DNA of 64,000 bases, taken from the NCBI RefSeq assembly GCF_002019695.1, contig NZ_KV917376.1, forward strand, positions 3,004,040-3,068,039, in the 5' to 3' direction. Below are positions 17,630 through 26,344 of this stretch, in pieces; position 1 is the first letter of the stretch, and every line of letters begins with the position of its first letter. Below the pieces are notes generated by a model, which was given only the letters and a program-made list of their open reading frames with translations, was not told where the DNA came from and did not search any database. Position numbers and translations under genes: made by a program. The stretch comes from Evansella clarkii. Its GTDB lineage: Bacteria > Bacillota > Bacilli > Bacillales > Salisediminibacteriaceae.

Positions 17630-19372
17630 ATGATCAAGCAGCTTTCCTGGAAAGTTGGCGGACAGCAAGGAGAGGGAATTGAAAGTACAGGAGAAATTTT
17701 TTCAACGGCTTTAAGCCGTCAAGGTTATTTCCTGTATGGGTATCGCCACTTTTCTTCACGTATTAAAGGGGGCCACACGAATAATAAAATTCGCGTGAGC
17801 ATCGAACCGATGAATTCTATATCAGATGATTTAGATATTTTAGTAGCTTTTGATCAGGAAACGATAGATTTAAACCACCATGAACTTAGCAGCAAAGGGG
17901 TAATTATTGGGGACAGCAAGTTTTCACCAAAGCTTCCGGAAGGATGTAATGCAAGACTTTATTCAGTGCCATTTACAGAGATTGCAACAGAGCTGGGGAC
18001 ATCTCTGATGAAAAATATGGTGGCAGTTGGTGCAACGAGCGCGCTGCTTGGCCTGAAGGCGGAAGTTTTCCAAAGTGTAGTTGATCAGATATTTGCCAGA
18101 AAAGGCGCATCTGTAGTAGAGAAAAATATGCAGGCCATCGTAAAAGGAATGGAGTATTTTACGAATGAAGCAGAGGGTCTTACAGGTGACTTCCAGCTTG
18201 AAAAAGCAGATGGTCAGAAGCGGATGTACATGATTGGAAACGACGCGATTGCATTAGGTGCCGTTGCCGGAGGGGCGCGTTTTATGCCGGCTTATCCAAT
18301 TACACCAGCATCTGAAATCATGGAATATTTAATTAAAAAGCTTCCGGAATTCGGCGGTACTGTTATTCAGACTGAGGATGAAATTGCAGCGTGTACGATG
18401 GCGATTGGCGCCAATTATGCTGGGGTAAGAAGTCTAACAGCATCTGCTGGCCCAGGCCTGTCATTAATGATGGAAGCTATCGGGCTTAGCGGAATTACCG
18501 AAACGCCATTAGTAGTTGTTGATACGCAGCGAGGCGGACCGAGTACAGGACTTCCGACTAAACAGGAACAGTCGGACCTCTTTGCAATGATTTACGGGAC
18601 TCACGGTGAAATTCCAAAAGTGGTTATAGCTCCTTCTACAGTTGAGGAAGCGTTCTATGACACTATTGAAGCTTTTAATATCGCGGAAGAGTATCAGGTG
18701 CCGGTTATCCTCCTGTCCGATCTTGCTCTTTCTCTTGGAAAACAGTCGGTTGAGCCGCTGGATTTCAGCAAAGTCGAAATCCGCAGAGGAAAGCTGGATT
18801 TAAATACAGAATTACCAGAGCTGGAAAAAGGACAGTACTTCAAGCGTTATGAAGTAACGGAAGACGGGGTTTCCCCTCGTGTACTTCCAGGCATGAAAAA
18901 CGGAATTTTCCACGTGACTGGTGTCGAACACAATGAACAGGGTAAACCTTCGGAAGCGCCTGAAAATCGTGAGGCGCAGATGGATAAGCGCATGAGAAAG
19001 TTAAATAATCTTACAGAAGTTTTCCCTGATCCAGTATATAAAGATGAGCGCCATGAAGAAGCGGACCTTCTCGTTCTTGGATTCAACTCCACAAGAGGGA
19101 CTATCCAGGAAGTGCTTCCCCGCCTAGAAGCAGACGGTCTGAAAGTCAACCATGGACAAATCAGGCTTCTTCATCCGTTCCCTGCAGATGAGGTACAGGA
19201 AATGGTGAAAAAGGCGAAAAAAGTTGTAGTTGTGGAAAATAATGCGACAGGGCAGCTTGCCAGCCTGATTAAGATGAATCTTGCGATGCAGGATATTCAC
19301 TCAATTTTAAAATACGACGGAAATCCGTTCCTTCCGGCAGAAATTCATACGAAATGCAAGGAGTTGTTCTAA
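17630..19372 (+). CDS. korA: 2-oxoacid:acceptor oxidoreductase, fused gamma-alpha subunit
   Basis: 580 residues. The N-terminal gamma domain (about 1-190; GGQQGEGIESTGEIF) is fused to the pyruvate:ferredoxin oxidoreductase alpha domain (about 205-580; PAYPITPASEIMEYL near 220). With the beta subunit one base downstream it should oxidatively decarboxylate a 2-oxoacid, most likely 2-oxoglutarate, to the acyl-CoA with ferredoxin as acceptor. No ferredoxin domain is fused. B. subtilis itself lacks this pair, but many Bacillaceae carry it between spoVS and miaB. Confidence 0.9.
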   Translation: MIKQLSWKVGGQQGEGIESTGEIFSTALSRQGYFLYGYRHFSSRIKGGHTNNKIRVSIEPMNSISDDLDILVAFDQETIDLNHHELSSKGVIIGDSKFSPKLPEGCNARLYSVPFTEIATELGTSLMKNMVAVGATSALLGLKAEVFQSVVDQIFARKGASVVEKNMQAIVKGMEYFTNEAEGLTGDFQLEKADGQKRMYMIGNDAIALGAVAGGARFMPAYPITPASEIMEYLIKKLPEFGGTVIQTEDEIAACTMAIGANYAGVRSLTASAGPGLSLMMEAIGLSGITETPLVVVDTQRGGPSTGLPTKQEQSDLFAMIYGTHGEIPKVVIAPSTVEEAFYDTIEAFNIAEEYQVPVILLSDLALSLGKQSVEPLDFSKVEIRRGKLDLNTELPELEKGQYFKRYEVTEDGVSPRVLPGMKNGIFHVTGVEHNEQGKPSEAPENREAQMDKRMRKLNNLTEVFPDPVYKDERHEEADLLVLGFNSTRGTIQEVLPRLEADGLKVNHGQIRLLHPFPADEVQEMVKKAKKVVVVENNATGQLASLIKMNLAMQDIHSILKYDGNPFLPAEIHTKCKELF

Positions 19373-19373
19373 T

Positions 19374-20240
19374 ATGGCTACCTTTAAAGACTTCCGAAAC
19401 AATGTAAAACCTAACTGGTGCCCAGGGTGCGGAGATTTTTCCGTACAGGCTGCTATTCAGCGTGCGGCAGCTAATGTTGGGATAACACCTGATGATCTTG
19501 CTGTAGTTTCCGGTATCGGCTGTTCAGGAAGGATATCAGGCTATATTAACTCCTACGGCTTCCACGGCATTCACGGGCGCTCACTTCCAATCGCACAAGG
19601 CGTGAAAATGGCCAACCGTGATTTGACAGTTATCGCGTCCGGTGGTGATGGAGACGGTTTTGCTATCGGTATGGGCCACACAATCCATGCGATCCGCCGT
19701 AATATCGATGTTACTTATATTGTCATGGATAACCAGATTTACGGACTGACAAAAGGGCAGACTTCCCCAAGAAGTGAGATGGGATTCAAGACGAAGAGTA
19801 CACCAAACGGTTCCATTGAATCTGCACTTGGTGTAATGGAGCTGGCCCTGTCTGCAGGTGCCGGATTTGTCGCCCAGAGTTTCTCCAGTGACCTGAAGGA
19901 ACTTACCTCCCTCATCGAACAGGGGATCGAGCATAAAGGCTTCTCCTTAATTAACGTATTCAGCCCATGCGTTACCTTCAATAAGGTGAACACATATGAT
20001 TGGTTTAAAGAAAATCTCACTTCACTATCAGATATAGAAGGCTACGATCCTGCAGACCGTGCTTCAGCTATGAGCACACTTATCAAGCATAACGGCCTTG
20101 TTAAAGGTCTGATTTATCAGGATAAAGAAAAGCCGTCCTATGAATCTCTTGTAAGTGGATTTAAAGATGAGCCTCTTGCCAGCCAGGATCTTGAACTGGG
20201 TGAAGAGCAATTTGAAAAACTTGTAAATGAATTTATGTAA
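19374..20240 (+). CDS. korB: 2-oxoacid:ferredoxin oxidoreductase, beta (TPP-binding) subunit
   Basis: 288 residues. The thiamine pyrophosphate motif is GGDGDGFAIGMGH...MDNQIYGLTKGQ (near residues 85-125), and CPGCG near 15-19 supplies cysteines for an iron-sulfur cluster. It starts at 19374, one base after korA, so the two are co-translated. The exact substrate (2-oxoglutarate or a broader range of oxoacids) cannot be decided from sequence alone. Confidence 0.9.
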   Translation: MATFKDFRNNVKPNWCPGCGDFSVQAAIQRAAANVGITPDDLAVVSGIGCSGRISGYINSYGFHGIHGRSLPIAQGVKMANRDLTVIASGGDGDGFAIGMGHTIHAIRRNIDVTYIVMDNQIYGLTKGQTSPRSEMGFKTKSTPNGSIESALGVMELALSAGAGFVAQSFSSDLKELTSLIEQGIEHKGFSLINVFSPCVTFNKVNTYDWFKENLTSLSDIEGYDPADRASAMSTLIKHNGLVKGLIYQDKEKPSYESLVSGFKDEPLASQDLELGEEQFEKLVNEFM

Positions 20241-20250
20241 TAAGTAACAA

Positions 20251-20280
20251 AAACGATGCCAAATTCGGCATCTTTTTTGT
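20251..20280 (+). terminator. Rho-independent terminator after korB
   Basis: GATGCC / GGCATC stem (20255-20260 and 20267-20272) followed by TTTTTTGTTTT. Confidence 0.8.
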
Positions 20281-20333
20281 TTTAAAAAGTCTGAGATGCT
20301 GGTCGTGGGCTGGAAAAACATCAGCGTTATTGA

Positions 20334-20447
20334 TTTATCGGCGAAGTTTTCGCATTTATCAGCGAAATCATTATTTTATCGGCGAAATACGAAATATATC
20401 GGCGAAATTTACAATTTATCGGCGAAAAGAAATTTTTCGCCTGATAA
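20334..20447 (+). repeat. Array of TTTATCGGCGAAA units, 20-21 bp period
   Basis: Five units at 20334, 20355, 20375, 20395 and 20415 match TTTATCGGCGAAA with at most one or two changes each, spaced 21, 20, 20 and 20 bases. A sixth, inverted copy (TTTCGCCTGATAA, 20435-20447) closes the array. The intervening 7-8 bases are AT-rich and differ. An inverted counterpart lies at 25137-25231. Frames across the array are spurious. Confidence 0.88.
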
Positions 20448-20493
20448 CCAACTACTCTTTTATATTTTTGTCCATACTCCATGGACTGTTCTG

Positions 20494-20522
20494 TTTACGA
20501 ATACACGCCCCCGTGCTAAAAT
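20494..20522 (+). promoter_or_regulatory. Putative sigma-A promoter for tdh-kbl
   Basis: TTTACG (20494-20499), a 17-base spacer, and TAAAAT (20517-20522), about 80 bases before tdh and just after the repeat array. Confidence 0.5.
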
Positions 20523-20603
20523 AAATTGAATCAACCTACAAAATAATAGATTCATAAGATCGTATAAAAGCAATCATATTTATTTTATAAAGGTGGGAAA
20601 CAA

Positions 20604-21647
20604 ATGGAGAAGAAAATGATGAAAGCGATCGTGAAGGAAGACAGAGCTCCAGGTGCTGTTCTCAGAGAAGTACCAGTTCCGGAAATCGGAGACCAGGAAG
20701 TTCTTATTAAAGTGAAAGCAACCTCTATCTGCGGCACTGACCTTCATATTTATACATGGGATGAATGGTCCCAAAGCAGGGTCAAGCCTCCTTATGTATT
20801 CGGCCACGAATTTGCAGGAGTAGTAGTGGAAAAAGGGAAACTTGTAAAGAATGTAGAAGTAGGGGACCATGTATCAGCAGAAACACATATTGTTTGCGGA
20901 CACTGCCCGCAATGTTTAACCGGCCAGGCCCATATTTGCGCAAACACAGAGATTATCGGTGTGGACCGTAACGGCTGTTTTGCAGAGTATGTAGCACTTC
21001 CAGCAGAAAACATGTGGAAAAACGATCCGGCACTGCCTTTCGACGTGGCTAGTGTACAGGAGCCGTTTGGAAACGCTGTGCATACAGTGCTGGCTGGAGA
21101 CGTGGCAGGTAAAACAGTTGCCGTTATTGGCTGCGGGCCGATTGGCATCATGGCTGTCGGAGTTGCAAAAGCAGCGGGCGCATCACAGGTTATCGCTTTT
21201 GACCTGAACGATTACCGCCTTGAACTTGCGAAAGAAATGGGAGCAACAACGATCGTCAATTCCAAAAATGAAGATCCACTTGAAGTTGCGTCCAGGCTTA
21301 CTGACGGAAACGGAATAGACGTGATTTGTGAAATGAGCGGCCACCCGATTGCTATGGATCAAGGTTTCAAAATGGTTACAAACGGCGGGCGCGTATCTAT
21401 TTTAAGCCTACCGGTAAGACCGGTTGAAATCGATGTTACAAATGATATTGTGTTTAAAGGAATCACTGTCCAGGGTATTACAGGACGCAAAATGTACGAA
21501 ACATGGCAGCAAGTTTCCGGCCTGCTAAGCTCAGGTCAGGTTGACGTAAAGCCAATGATTACCCATCACTTTCCTTTAGAAGAATTTGAAAAGGGTTTTG
21601 ACTTGATGAAAGCAGGAAAATGTGGAAAAGTGGTATTACACCCATAA
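20604..21647 (+). CDS. tdh: L-threonine 3-dehydrogenase
   Basis: 347 residues, zinc medium-chain dehydrogenase. Catalytic zinc ligands lie in SICGTDLHIYTWDEW (Cys43) and GHEFAG. Structural zinc cysteines lie in HIVCGHCPQCLTGQAHIC (near 98-115). The Rossmann loop is IGCGPIGIMAVG near 170. It oxidises threonine to 2-amino-3-ketobutyrate with NAD+. kbl follows 24 bases later and performs the next step, giving glycine and acetyl-CoA. Confidence 0.96.
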   Translation: MEKKMMKAIVKEDRAPGAVLREVPVPEIGDQEVLIKVKATSICGTDLHIYTWDEWSQSRVKPPYVFGHEFAGVVVEKGKLVKNVEVGDHVSAETHIVCGHCPQCLTGQAHICANTEIIGVDRNGCFAEYVALPAENMWKNDPALPFDVASVQEPFGNAVHTVLAGDVAGKTVAVIGCGPIGIMAVGVAKAAGASQVIAFDLNDYRLELAKEMGATTIVNSKNEDPLEVASRLTDGNGIDVICEMSGHPIAMDQGFKMVTNGGRVSILSLPVRPVEIDVTNDIVFKGITVQGITGRKMYETWQQVSGLLSSGQVDVKPMITHHFPLEEFEKGFDLMKAGKCGKVVLHP

Positions 21648-21671
21648 GTGAAAAAAGGGAGGACTGTACTA

Positions 21672-22847
21672 ATGAAAGGTTTTGAGTATTTAGAACAGGA
21701 ATTGCAGGAAATGAAGGAAGAAGGAGTATTTCGCTCTTTAGTGCCTTTAGAATCAGACCAGGCAGCTACAGTAGTAATTAACGGGAAAGAAGTTATACAG
21801 CTCTCTTCAAACAACTATTTAGGATTGACAGCGCACCCCCGTATGAAAGAAGCTGCAGTAAAAGCGGCTGAAAAATACGGTGCAGGTACTGGTTCCGTAA
21901 GAACTATTGCAGGTACCTTCTCTATGCACGAAGAGTTTGAGAAAAAACTTGCTGAATTTAAGCACACAGAAGCAACGCTCGTGCTGCAATCAGGTTTTAC
22001 AGCTAACCAGGCAATTCTGTCATCTATTTTAACAAAAGAAGACGTAGTGATTTCCGATGAGCTAAACCACGCTTCTATTATTGACGGTATCCGTCTTACA
22101 AAAGCTGCAAGAAAAATTTATAAGCATGTGGACATGGAAAGTCTTGAGGAAGCACTTAAGGAATCCCAGGGTTACCGTAAACGTCTCGTAGTAACTGACG
22201 GAGTATTTTCCATGGATGGAAACATCGCTCCTCTTCCTGAAATCGTAGAACTGTGTGAAAAATATGATGCACTCATTATGGTGGACGATGCTCATTCCAG
22301 CGGTGTTCTCGGTCGCAACGGACGTGGATCTGTAGATCACTTTGATCTTAACGGCCGCGTTCATATCCAGGTTGGGACGCTTAGTAAAGCAATTGGAGTA
22401 CTTGGAGGCTATATTGCCAGCACACAGGCTGTAAGAGACTACCTGATCCATAAAGGACGTCCGTTTCTTTTCAGCACTTCCCATCCTCCGGCAGTAACTG
22501 CGGCATGTTCTGAAGCCATCGATATATTACTGGAAGAGCCGGAAAGAATTGATCGTCTGTGGGATAACACAAAATTCTTTAAAGAAGGACTTCATAAACT
22601 TGGATTTAAGACAGGCAGAAGCGATACGCCAATCACTCCTGTTCTTGTAGGAGACGGTGCAAAATCTCATGAACTGTCTGACAAACTGTTAACTTACGGC
22701 GTTTTTGCCCAGGGAATCGCATTCCCGACAGTTCCTAAAGGATCTGCCCGTGTCCGCACGATCGTAACGGCAGAGCACACGAAGGAACAGCTTCAGGAAG
22801 CTCTTGATGCATTTGAAAAAGCAGGGAAAGAACTTGGGTTAATCTAA
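21672..22847 (+). CDS. kbl: Glycine C-acetyltransferase (2-amino-3-ketobutyrate CoA ligase)
   Basis: 391 residues from ATG at 21672, eight bases after AAGGGAGGA; the in-frame GTG at 21648 has no ribosome-binding site. It is an alpha-oxoamine synthase of fold type [11 protein letters not shown] binds the cofactor ring, and the PLP lysine is in [12 protein letters not shown] near residue 238. It cleaves 2-amino-3-ketobutyrate with CoA to glycine and acetyl-CoA. It pairs with tdh. BioF is a close relative, but the operon decides the call. Confidence 0.95.
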   Translation: MKGFEYLEQELQEMKEEGVFRSLVPLESDQAATVVINGKEVIQLSSNNYLGLTAHPRMKEAAVKAAEKYGAGTGSVRTIAGTFSMHEEFEKKLAEFKHTEATLVLQSGFTANQAILSSILTKEDVVISDELNHASIIDGIRLTKAARKIYKHVDMESLEEALKESQGYRKRLVVTDGVFSMDGNIAPLPEIVELCEKYDALIMVDDAHSSGVLGRNGRGSVDHFDLNGRVHIQVGTLSKAIGVLGGYIASTQAVRDYLIHKGRPFLFSTSHPPAVTAACSEAIDILLEEPERIDRLWDNTKFFKEGLHKLGFKTGRSDTPITPVLVGDGAKSHELSDKLLTYGVFAQGIAFPTVPKGSARVRTIVTAEHTKEQLQEALDAFEKAGKELGLI

Positions 22848-22857
22848 TCGAGTTTAA

Positions 22858-22918
22858 CAGGAAGACTGACTTTAAAAGCTGTTTTGTATTATGGCTTGCA
22901 GGTCAGTCTTCCTTTTTG
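22858..22918 (+). terminator. Hairpin terminator after kbl
   Basis: GAAGACTGAC (22861-22870) pairs with GTCAGTCTTC (22902-22911), and inner AAGC / GCTT extends the structure. It is followed by CTTTTTG. Confidence 0.75.
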
Positions 22919-23044
22919 TGTCGAAAAAATGAACGGGCCCACCCTGCTATTGTGATTCAGCGAAAAACCCTTTATACTTATAGGTTGTGAGACATATATC
23001 CAATGAAAGTCTGAAAAAAATCCAAAAAAGGAGTTTCGGTATAA

Positions 23045-24592
23045 ATGAATGAAGAACAGCGAAAACAGCAGACGCAGACTCTGGAAGGATCTGTTTCCGC
23101 GGACAAAAAATCCGGACTGGAAAAAGACTATTCCCAATATTTTCAGACGACCTATGTAGCGCCTGACCTGAAAAAGGCAAAGAAACGCGGAAAAGAAGAT
23201 GTTGAAATCCATTATGATTTTGATATTCCTGAAAATATGAAAGGGATCGGAAAAGGAAAGAAGTTTCTGATCCGCACTTACGGCTGCCAGATGAATGAAC
23301 ATGATTCGGAAAATATGGCAGGAATCCTTCTGAACATGGGATTTCAGTCCACTTCCAGCACAGAAGATGCAGATGTTATCCTTCTTAATACATGCGCTAT
23401 CAGAGAAAATGCTGAAAATAAAGTTTTTGGTGAAATTGGCCATTTAAAAACACTTAAACGGGACCGTCCCGAGCTTATTGTCGGTGTCTGCGGCTGTATG
23501 TCACAGGAAGAAGCTGTAGTAAACAGAATTCTCCAGAAGCACCAGCACGTTGACCTGATTTTTGGGACGCATAATATTCACCGCCTTCCGACACTGCTGC
23601 AAAACGCTATTTTTAACAAAGAAATGGTTGTTGAAGTATGGTCAAAAGAAGGGGACATCATTGAAAATATGCCCCGTGCACGTAAAGGACAGTTTCAGGG
23701 CTGGGTTAACATTATGTATGGGTGCGATAAATTCTGTACGTACTGTATCGTTCCGTATACACGTGGGAAAGAACGAAGCCGCCGCCCTGAAGATATTATC
23801 GAAGAAGTGCGCCACCTTGCACGAAATGGCTATAAAGAAATCACGCTTCTCGGTCAGAATGTGAACGCCTACGGCAAAGACCTGGCGGATATGGAATACG
23901 GACTCGGGGATTTAATGGACGAGATCCGTAAGATCGATATACCGCGGGTAAGGTTTACAACGAGCCATCCGAGGGACTTTGATGATCATTTAATCGAAGT
24001 TCTTGCCAAAGGCGGGAACCTTGTAGAGCATATTCATCTGCCTGTCCAAAGCGGCAACAGTGAAGTGCTGAAGCTGATGGCAAGAAAATATACACGTGAG
24101 CAATATGTAACGCTCGCAAATAAAATTAAAAAAGCTATACCACATGCTTCCTTTACAACTGATATCATTGTCGGATTCCCGAATGAAACAGAGGAGCAGT
24201 TTGAGGATACCCTTTCCCTTGTGAAAGAAATGGAGTATGACAGTGCATACACATACATTTATTCACCTCGTGAAGGCACTCCGGCTGCCAAAATGCAGGA
24301 TAATGTACCAATGGAAGTGAAGAGAGAGCGTCTGGCCAGGCTGAACGAAGTGGTTAATGAAATTTCGGCGAGAAAAAATAAAGAATACGAAGGACGGGTT
24401 GTTGAAGTTCTTGTAGAAGGGGAAAGCAAGAAAAACCCTGATGTTCTTTCCGGACGTACAAGAACTAACAAACTTGTTAACTTTAAAGGGCCGAAATCAG
24501 CAATTGGCCAGCTTGTAAACGTAAAAATAACAGAAGCTAAGTCATGGTCACTGGATGGCCAGGCAGCAGAAACGGCAGAGGTGAAAAACTAA
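23045..24592 (+). CDS. miaB: tRNA-2-methylthio-N6-dimethylallyladenosine synthase MiaB
   Basis: 515 residues with an N-terminal extension of about 65 residues typical of Bacillus. The UPF0004 domain holds the auxiliary-cluster cysteines in [20 protein letters not shown] and GVCGCM. The radical-SAM motif is GCDKFCTYC (CxxxCxxC) near 225, and a TRAM domain ends the protein. It adds the methylthio group to i6A37 of tRNA; MiaA, which makes i6A, is encoded at 33150. It overlaps ricA by one base. Confidence 0.97.
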   Translation: MNEEQRKQQTQTLEGSVSADKKSGLEKDYSQYFQTTYVAPDLKKAKKRGKEDVEIHYDFDIPENMKGIGKGKKFLIRTYGCQMNEHDSENMAGILLNMGFQSTSSTEDADVILLNTCAIRENAENKVFGEIGHLKTLKRDRPELIVGVCGCMSQEEAVVNRILQKHQHVDLIFGTHNIHRLPTLLQNAIFNKEMVVEVWSKEGDIIENMPRARKGQFQGWVNIMYGCDKFCTYCIVPYTRGKERSRRPEDIIEEVRHLARNGYKEITLLGQNVNAYGKDLADMEYGLGDLMDEIRKIDIPRVRFTTSHPRDFDDHLIEVLAKGGNLVEHIHLPVQSGNSEVLKLMARKYTREQYVTLANKIKKAIPHASFTTDIIVGFPNETEEQFEDTLSLVKEMEYDSAYTYIYSPREGTPAAKMQDNVPMEVKRERLARLNEVVNEISARKNKEYEGRVVEVLVEGESKKNPDVLSGRTRTNKLVNFKGPKSAIGQLVNVKITEAKSWSLDGQAAETAEVKN

Positions 24593-25014
24593 TGGGAAAT
24601 TATTCAAAACAGGAAGTTGTAGACCGCGCGAAAGAACTAGCTAAGATGATCGCTGAGACAGAAGAGGTAGATTTCTTCAAACGTGCAGAGCTGCAGATTA
24701 ATGAGCATCTGAAAGTGCAGGAGATCATCGGAAAAATTAAATCGGAACAGAAAGAAGCGGTAAATCTTCAGCATTACCAGAAAACAGAAGCTTTGAAAGC
24801 TGTGGAGGAGAAAATTGATGCACTGCAGGATGAGCTGGACAGCATTCCTCTCGTAAAGGAATTTAAGCAGTCACAGCAGGAAGTGAATAATCTGCTTCAG
24901 CTTGTAAGCAGCACTATTTCCAATACAGTAACAAACGAAATTATTAAGTCAACTGGCGGAGATTTGCTCAAAGGGACTACTACAAAGAGTCCGTTTGACT
25001 CTCACGGCTGCTAG
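24592..25014 (+). CDS. ricA: RicA (YmcA) regulatory protein
   Basis: 140 residues from the ATG that overlaps the miaB stop (TAATG), with AGAGGTG upstream. It is helical (YlbF/YmcA family) and ends in a cysteine (SHGC). RicA, RicF and RicT form an iron-sulfur complex that helps RNase Y mature operon mRNAs and supports competence, sporulation and biofilm. Coupling to miaB and the cotE neighbourhood match B. subtilis. Confidence 0.93.
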   Translation: MGNYSKQEVVDRAKELAKMIAETEEVDFFKRAELQINEHLKVQEIIGKIKSEQKEAVNLQHYQKTEALKAVEEKIDALQDELDSIPLVKEFKQSQQEVNNLLQLVSSTISNTVTNEIIKSTGGDLLKGTTTKSPFDSHGC

Positions 25015-25030
25015 TATTTAATAAAAAATA

Positions 25031-25066
25031 CGGAAACCATCGTTCTTCGGGGCGGTGGTTTTTATG
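25031..25066 (+). terminator. Rho-independent terminator after ricA
   Basis: AAACCATCG (25034-25042) pairs with CGGTGGTTT (25053-25061), followed by TTTAT. Confidence 0.78.
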
Positions 25067-25136
25067 TTGCACAGGAGAGGCGGCAGGCAGCTGGTTTATG
25101 GCAGTTCTTCAGCTATGGGTTTACCATGTATTGGAT

Positions 25137-25231
25137 TTTAGCCGATAAACCAGGTGATTTCGCCGATAAAATTAATATTTCGCCGATAAATCACCCCACT
25201 TCGCCGATAAAAAAACAATTTCGCCGATATA
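25137..25231 (-). repeat. Inverted array of the TTTATCGGCGAAA unit, 20-21 bp period
   Basis: Read on the plus strand the unit is TTTCGCCGATAAA, at 25137, 25158, 25178, 25199 and 25219 (spacings 21, 20, 21 and 20). Units 2 and 3 are perfect; the first, fourth and fifth have one or two changes. It is the same family as 20334-20447 in the opposite orientation. The two arrays bracket tdh-kbl-miaB-ricA. Like the first array, it follows a terminator. Confidence 0.88.
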
Positions 25232-25375
25232 TTGGTAAAGCCTACGACAAATAATCCTCCGATCAAAATATTTCACGTACCGTATAATATTTAATAAATA
25301 AATCAAAAAAAACAATTCTCATTCATGAACCTCGTCTTGACGTCATATAAATAATTGAACTGTGGAGGAGAGTGC

Positions 25376-25483
25376 ATGCTAATGAGTGCTGGTATCTTGT
25401 TTTCTTTTTCTCTCAAACTTGAAAAAAGAAATCCAAGAACTATTTTTTCATCTTCTTCATACGATGAATTAGGCAGAGATTAA
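25376..25483 (+). CDS. Candidate 35-residue small protein upstream of cotE
   Basis: An ATG at 25376 is placed six bases after GTGGAGGAG, a strong ribosome-binding site, and opens a 35-codon frame (starts MLMSAGILFSFSLKLEKRNP). The nucleotides also form a T-rich/A-rich inverted repeat (cttgttttcttttt against gaaaaaagaaatccaag). The locus could therefore be a hairpin rather than a gene, or a leader peptide. Family unknown. No convincing cotE promoter could be fixed in the rest of the gap. Confidence 0.35.
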   Translation: MLMSAGILFSFSLKLEKRNPRTIFSSSSYDELGRD

Positions 25484-25589
25484 TTGACACATTGGTCATT
25501 TGTCTTGCATATGATGCAAGTGAAACCGTCTTGATTTTTAAGATTTTTAGTTTGCTGCGCGTCAATCAATTGTTTGAGGAGGGAAAAGC

Positions 25590-26162
25590 ATGTCACCAGC
25601 AGACAGAGAGCTAAATTACAGAGAGATAATAACGAAAGCCGTATGCGGCAAAGGAAGAAAGTTTTCGCAGGCGAGCCACGCTATCACACCTGCACAGCAG
25701 CCTTCAAGTATTTTAGGATGCTGGATCATTAACCACAAATATGAGGCAGTGAAAAAAGGAGACGCAATTGAGATTAACGGCCATTACGATTGCAACATTT
25801 GGTACTCCTACAGCAACAATACGAAAACGAACGTGGCGACTGAGACGGTTTATTATAAGGATGTAGTTCCTCTTACAATGCAGGATAAAAACGTCCTTTC
25901 AAACCAAATGGAAGTAGTTGCCAGAGCCATACAGCAGCCCAATACGCTGGAAGCTACCATCGCTTCAAATGGAAACGATGTAAATGTCCAGGTAGAGAGG
26001 GAATTCCTTGTAGAAGTGATCGGGGAAACAAAGGTTTGTGTATATGTAAACCCTGATGGAATCAGTGATGACTGGGATGAGAAAGTCTGGGATTATGATG
26101 TAGAAGATGAAGACTTTGAGGATCTTGACCCGAACTTCCTCATGGGTGATTTAGAAGAATAG
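25590..26162 (+). CDS. cotE: Outer spore coat morphogenetic protein CotE
   Basis: 190 residues from ATG at 25590 behind GAGGAGGG. The sequence ([17 protein letters not shown], then [11 protein letters not shown] near residue 46) and the strongly acidic tail ([12 protein letters not shown]) are those of CotE. It is the scaffold that places the outer coat around the forespore. Position between ricA and mutS agrees with B. subtilis. Confidence 0.96.
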   Translation: MSPADRELNYREIITKAVCGKGRKFSQASHAITPAQQPSSILGCWIINHKYEAVKKGDAIEINGHYDCNIWYSYSNNTKTNVATETVYYKDVVPLTMQDKNVLSNQMEVVARAIQQPNTLEATIASNGNDVNVQVEREFLVEVIGETKVCVYVNPDGISDDWDEKVWDYDVEDEDFEDLDPNFLMGDLEE

Positions 26163-26170
26163 TCTGCCAG

Positions 26171-26200
26171 GGAAGAAGAGTGGTCTTCTTCCTTATTTCT
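26171..26200 (+). terminator. Hairpin terminator after cotE
   Basis: GGAAGAAGA (26171-26179) pairs with TCTTCTTCC (26184-26192), then TTATTTCTTTT. Confidence 0.75.
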
Positions 26201-26344
26201 TTTGTATTAAAATAATCTGCAATATAGTGCCGGTCAGTATATAGCTGGAAATCCTCCAAGCCAGAAACATTCAGTTTCATAAAGGAAAACAGGACAACCT
26301 TTTTTGCCGCACGACTCAACATAAGCCAGGAAGGAGGGGAAAAC

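Noticed and set aside
20334-20447. A small CRISPR array, or the protein frames at 20296-20529 and 20330-20524
   Set aside because: The unit is 13 bp with 7-8 bp gaps, far too short for CRISPR, and no cas genes are near. The frames are simply the repeat read in two phases and have no ribosome-binding site.
25490-25520. Sigma-E or sigma-K promoter for cotE around GCATATGATG
   Set aside because: The -10-like CATATGAT has no -35 element at an acceptable distance, so I did not list it.
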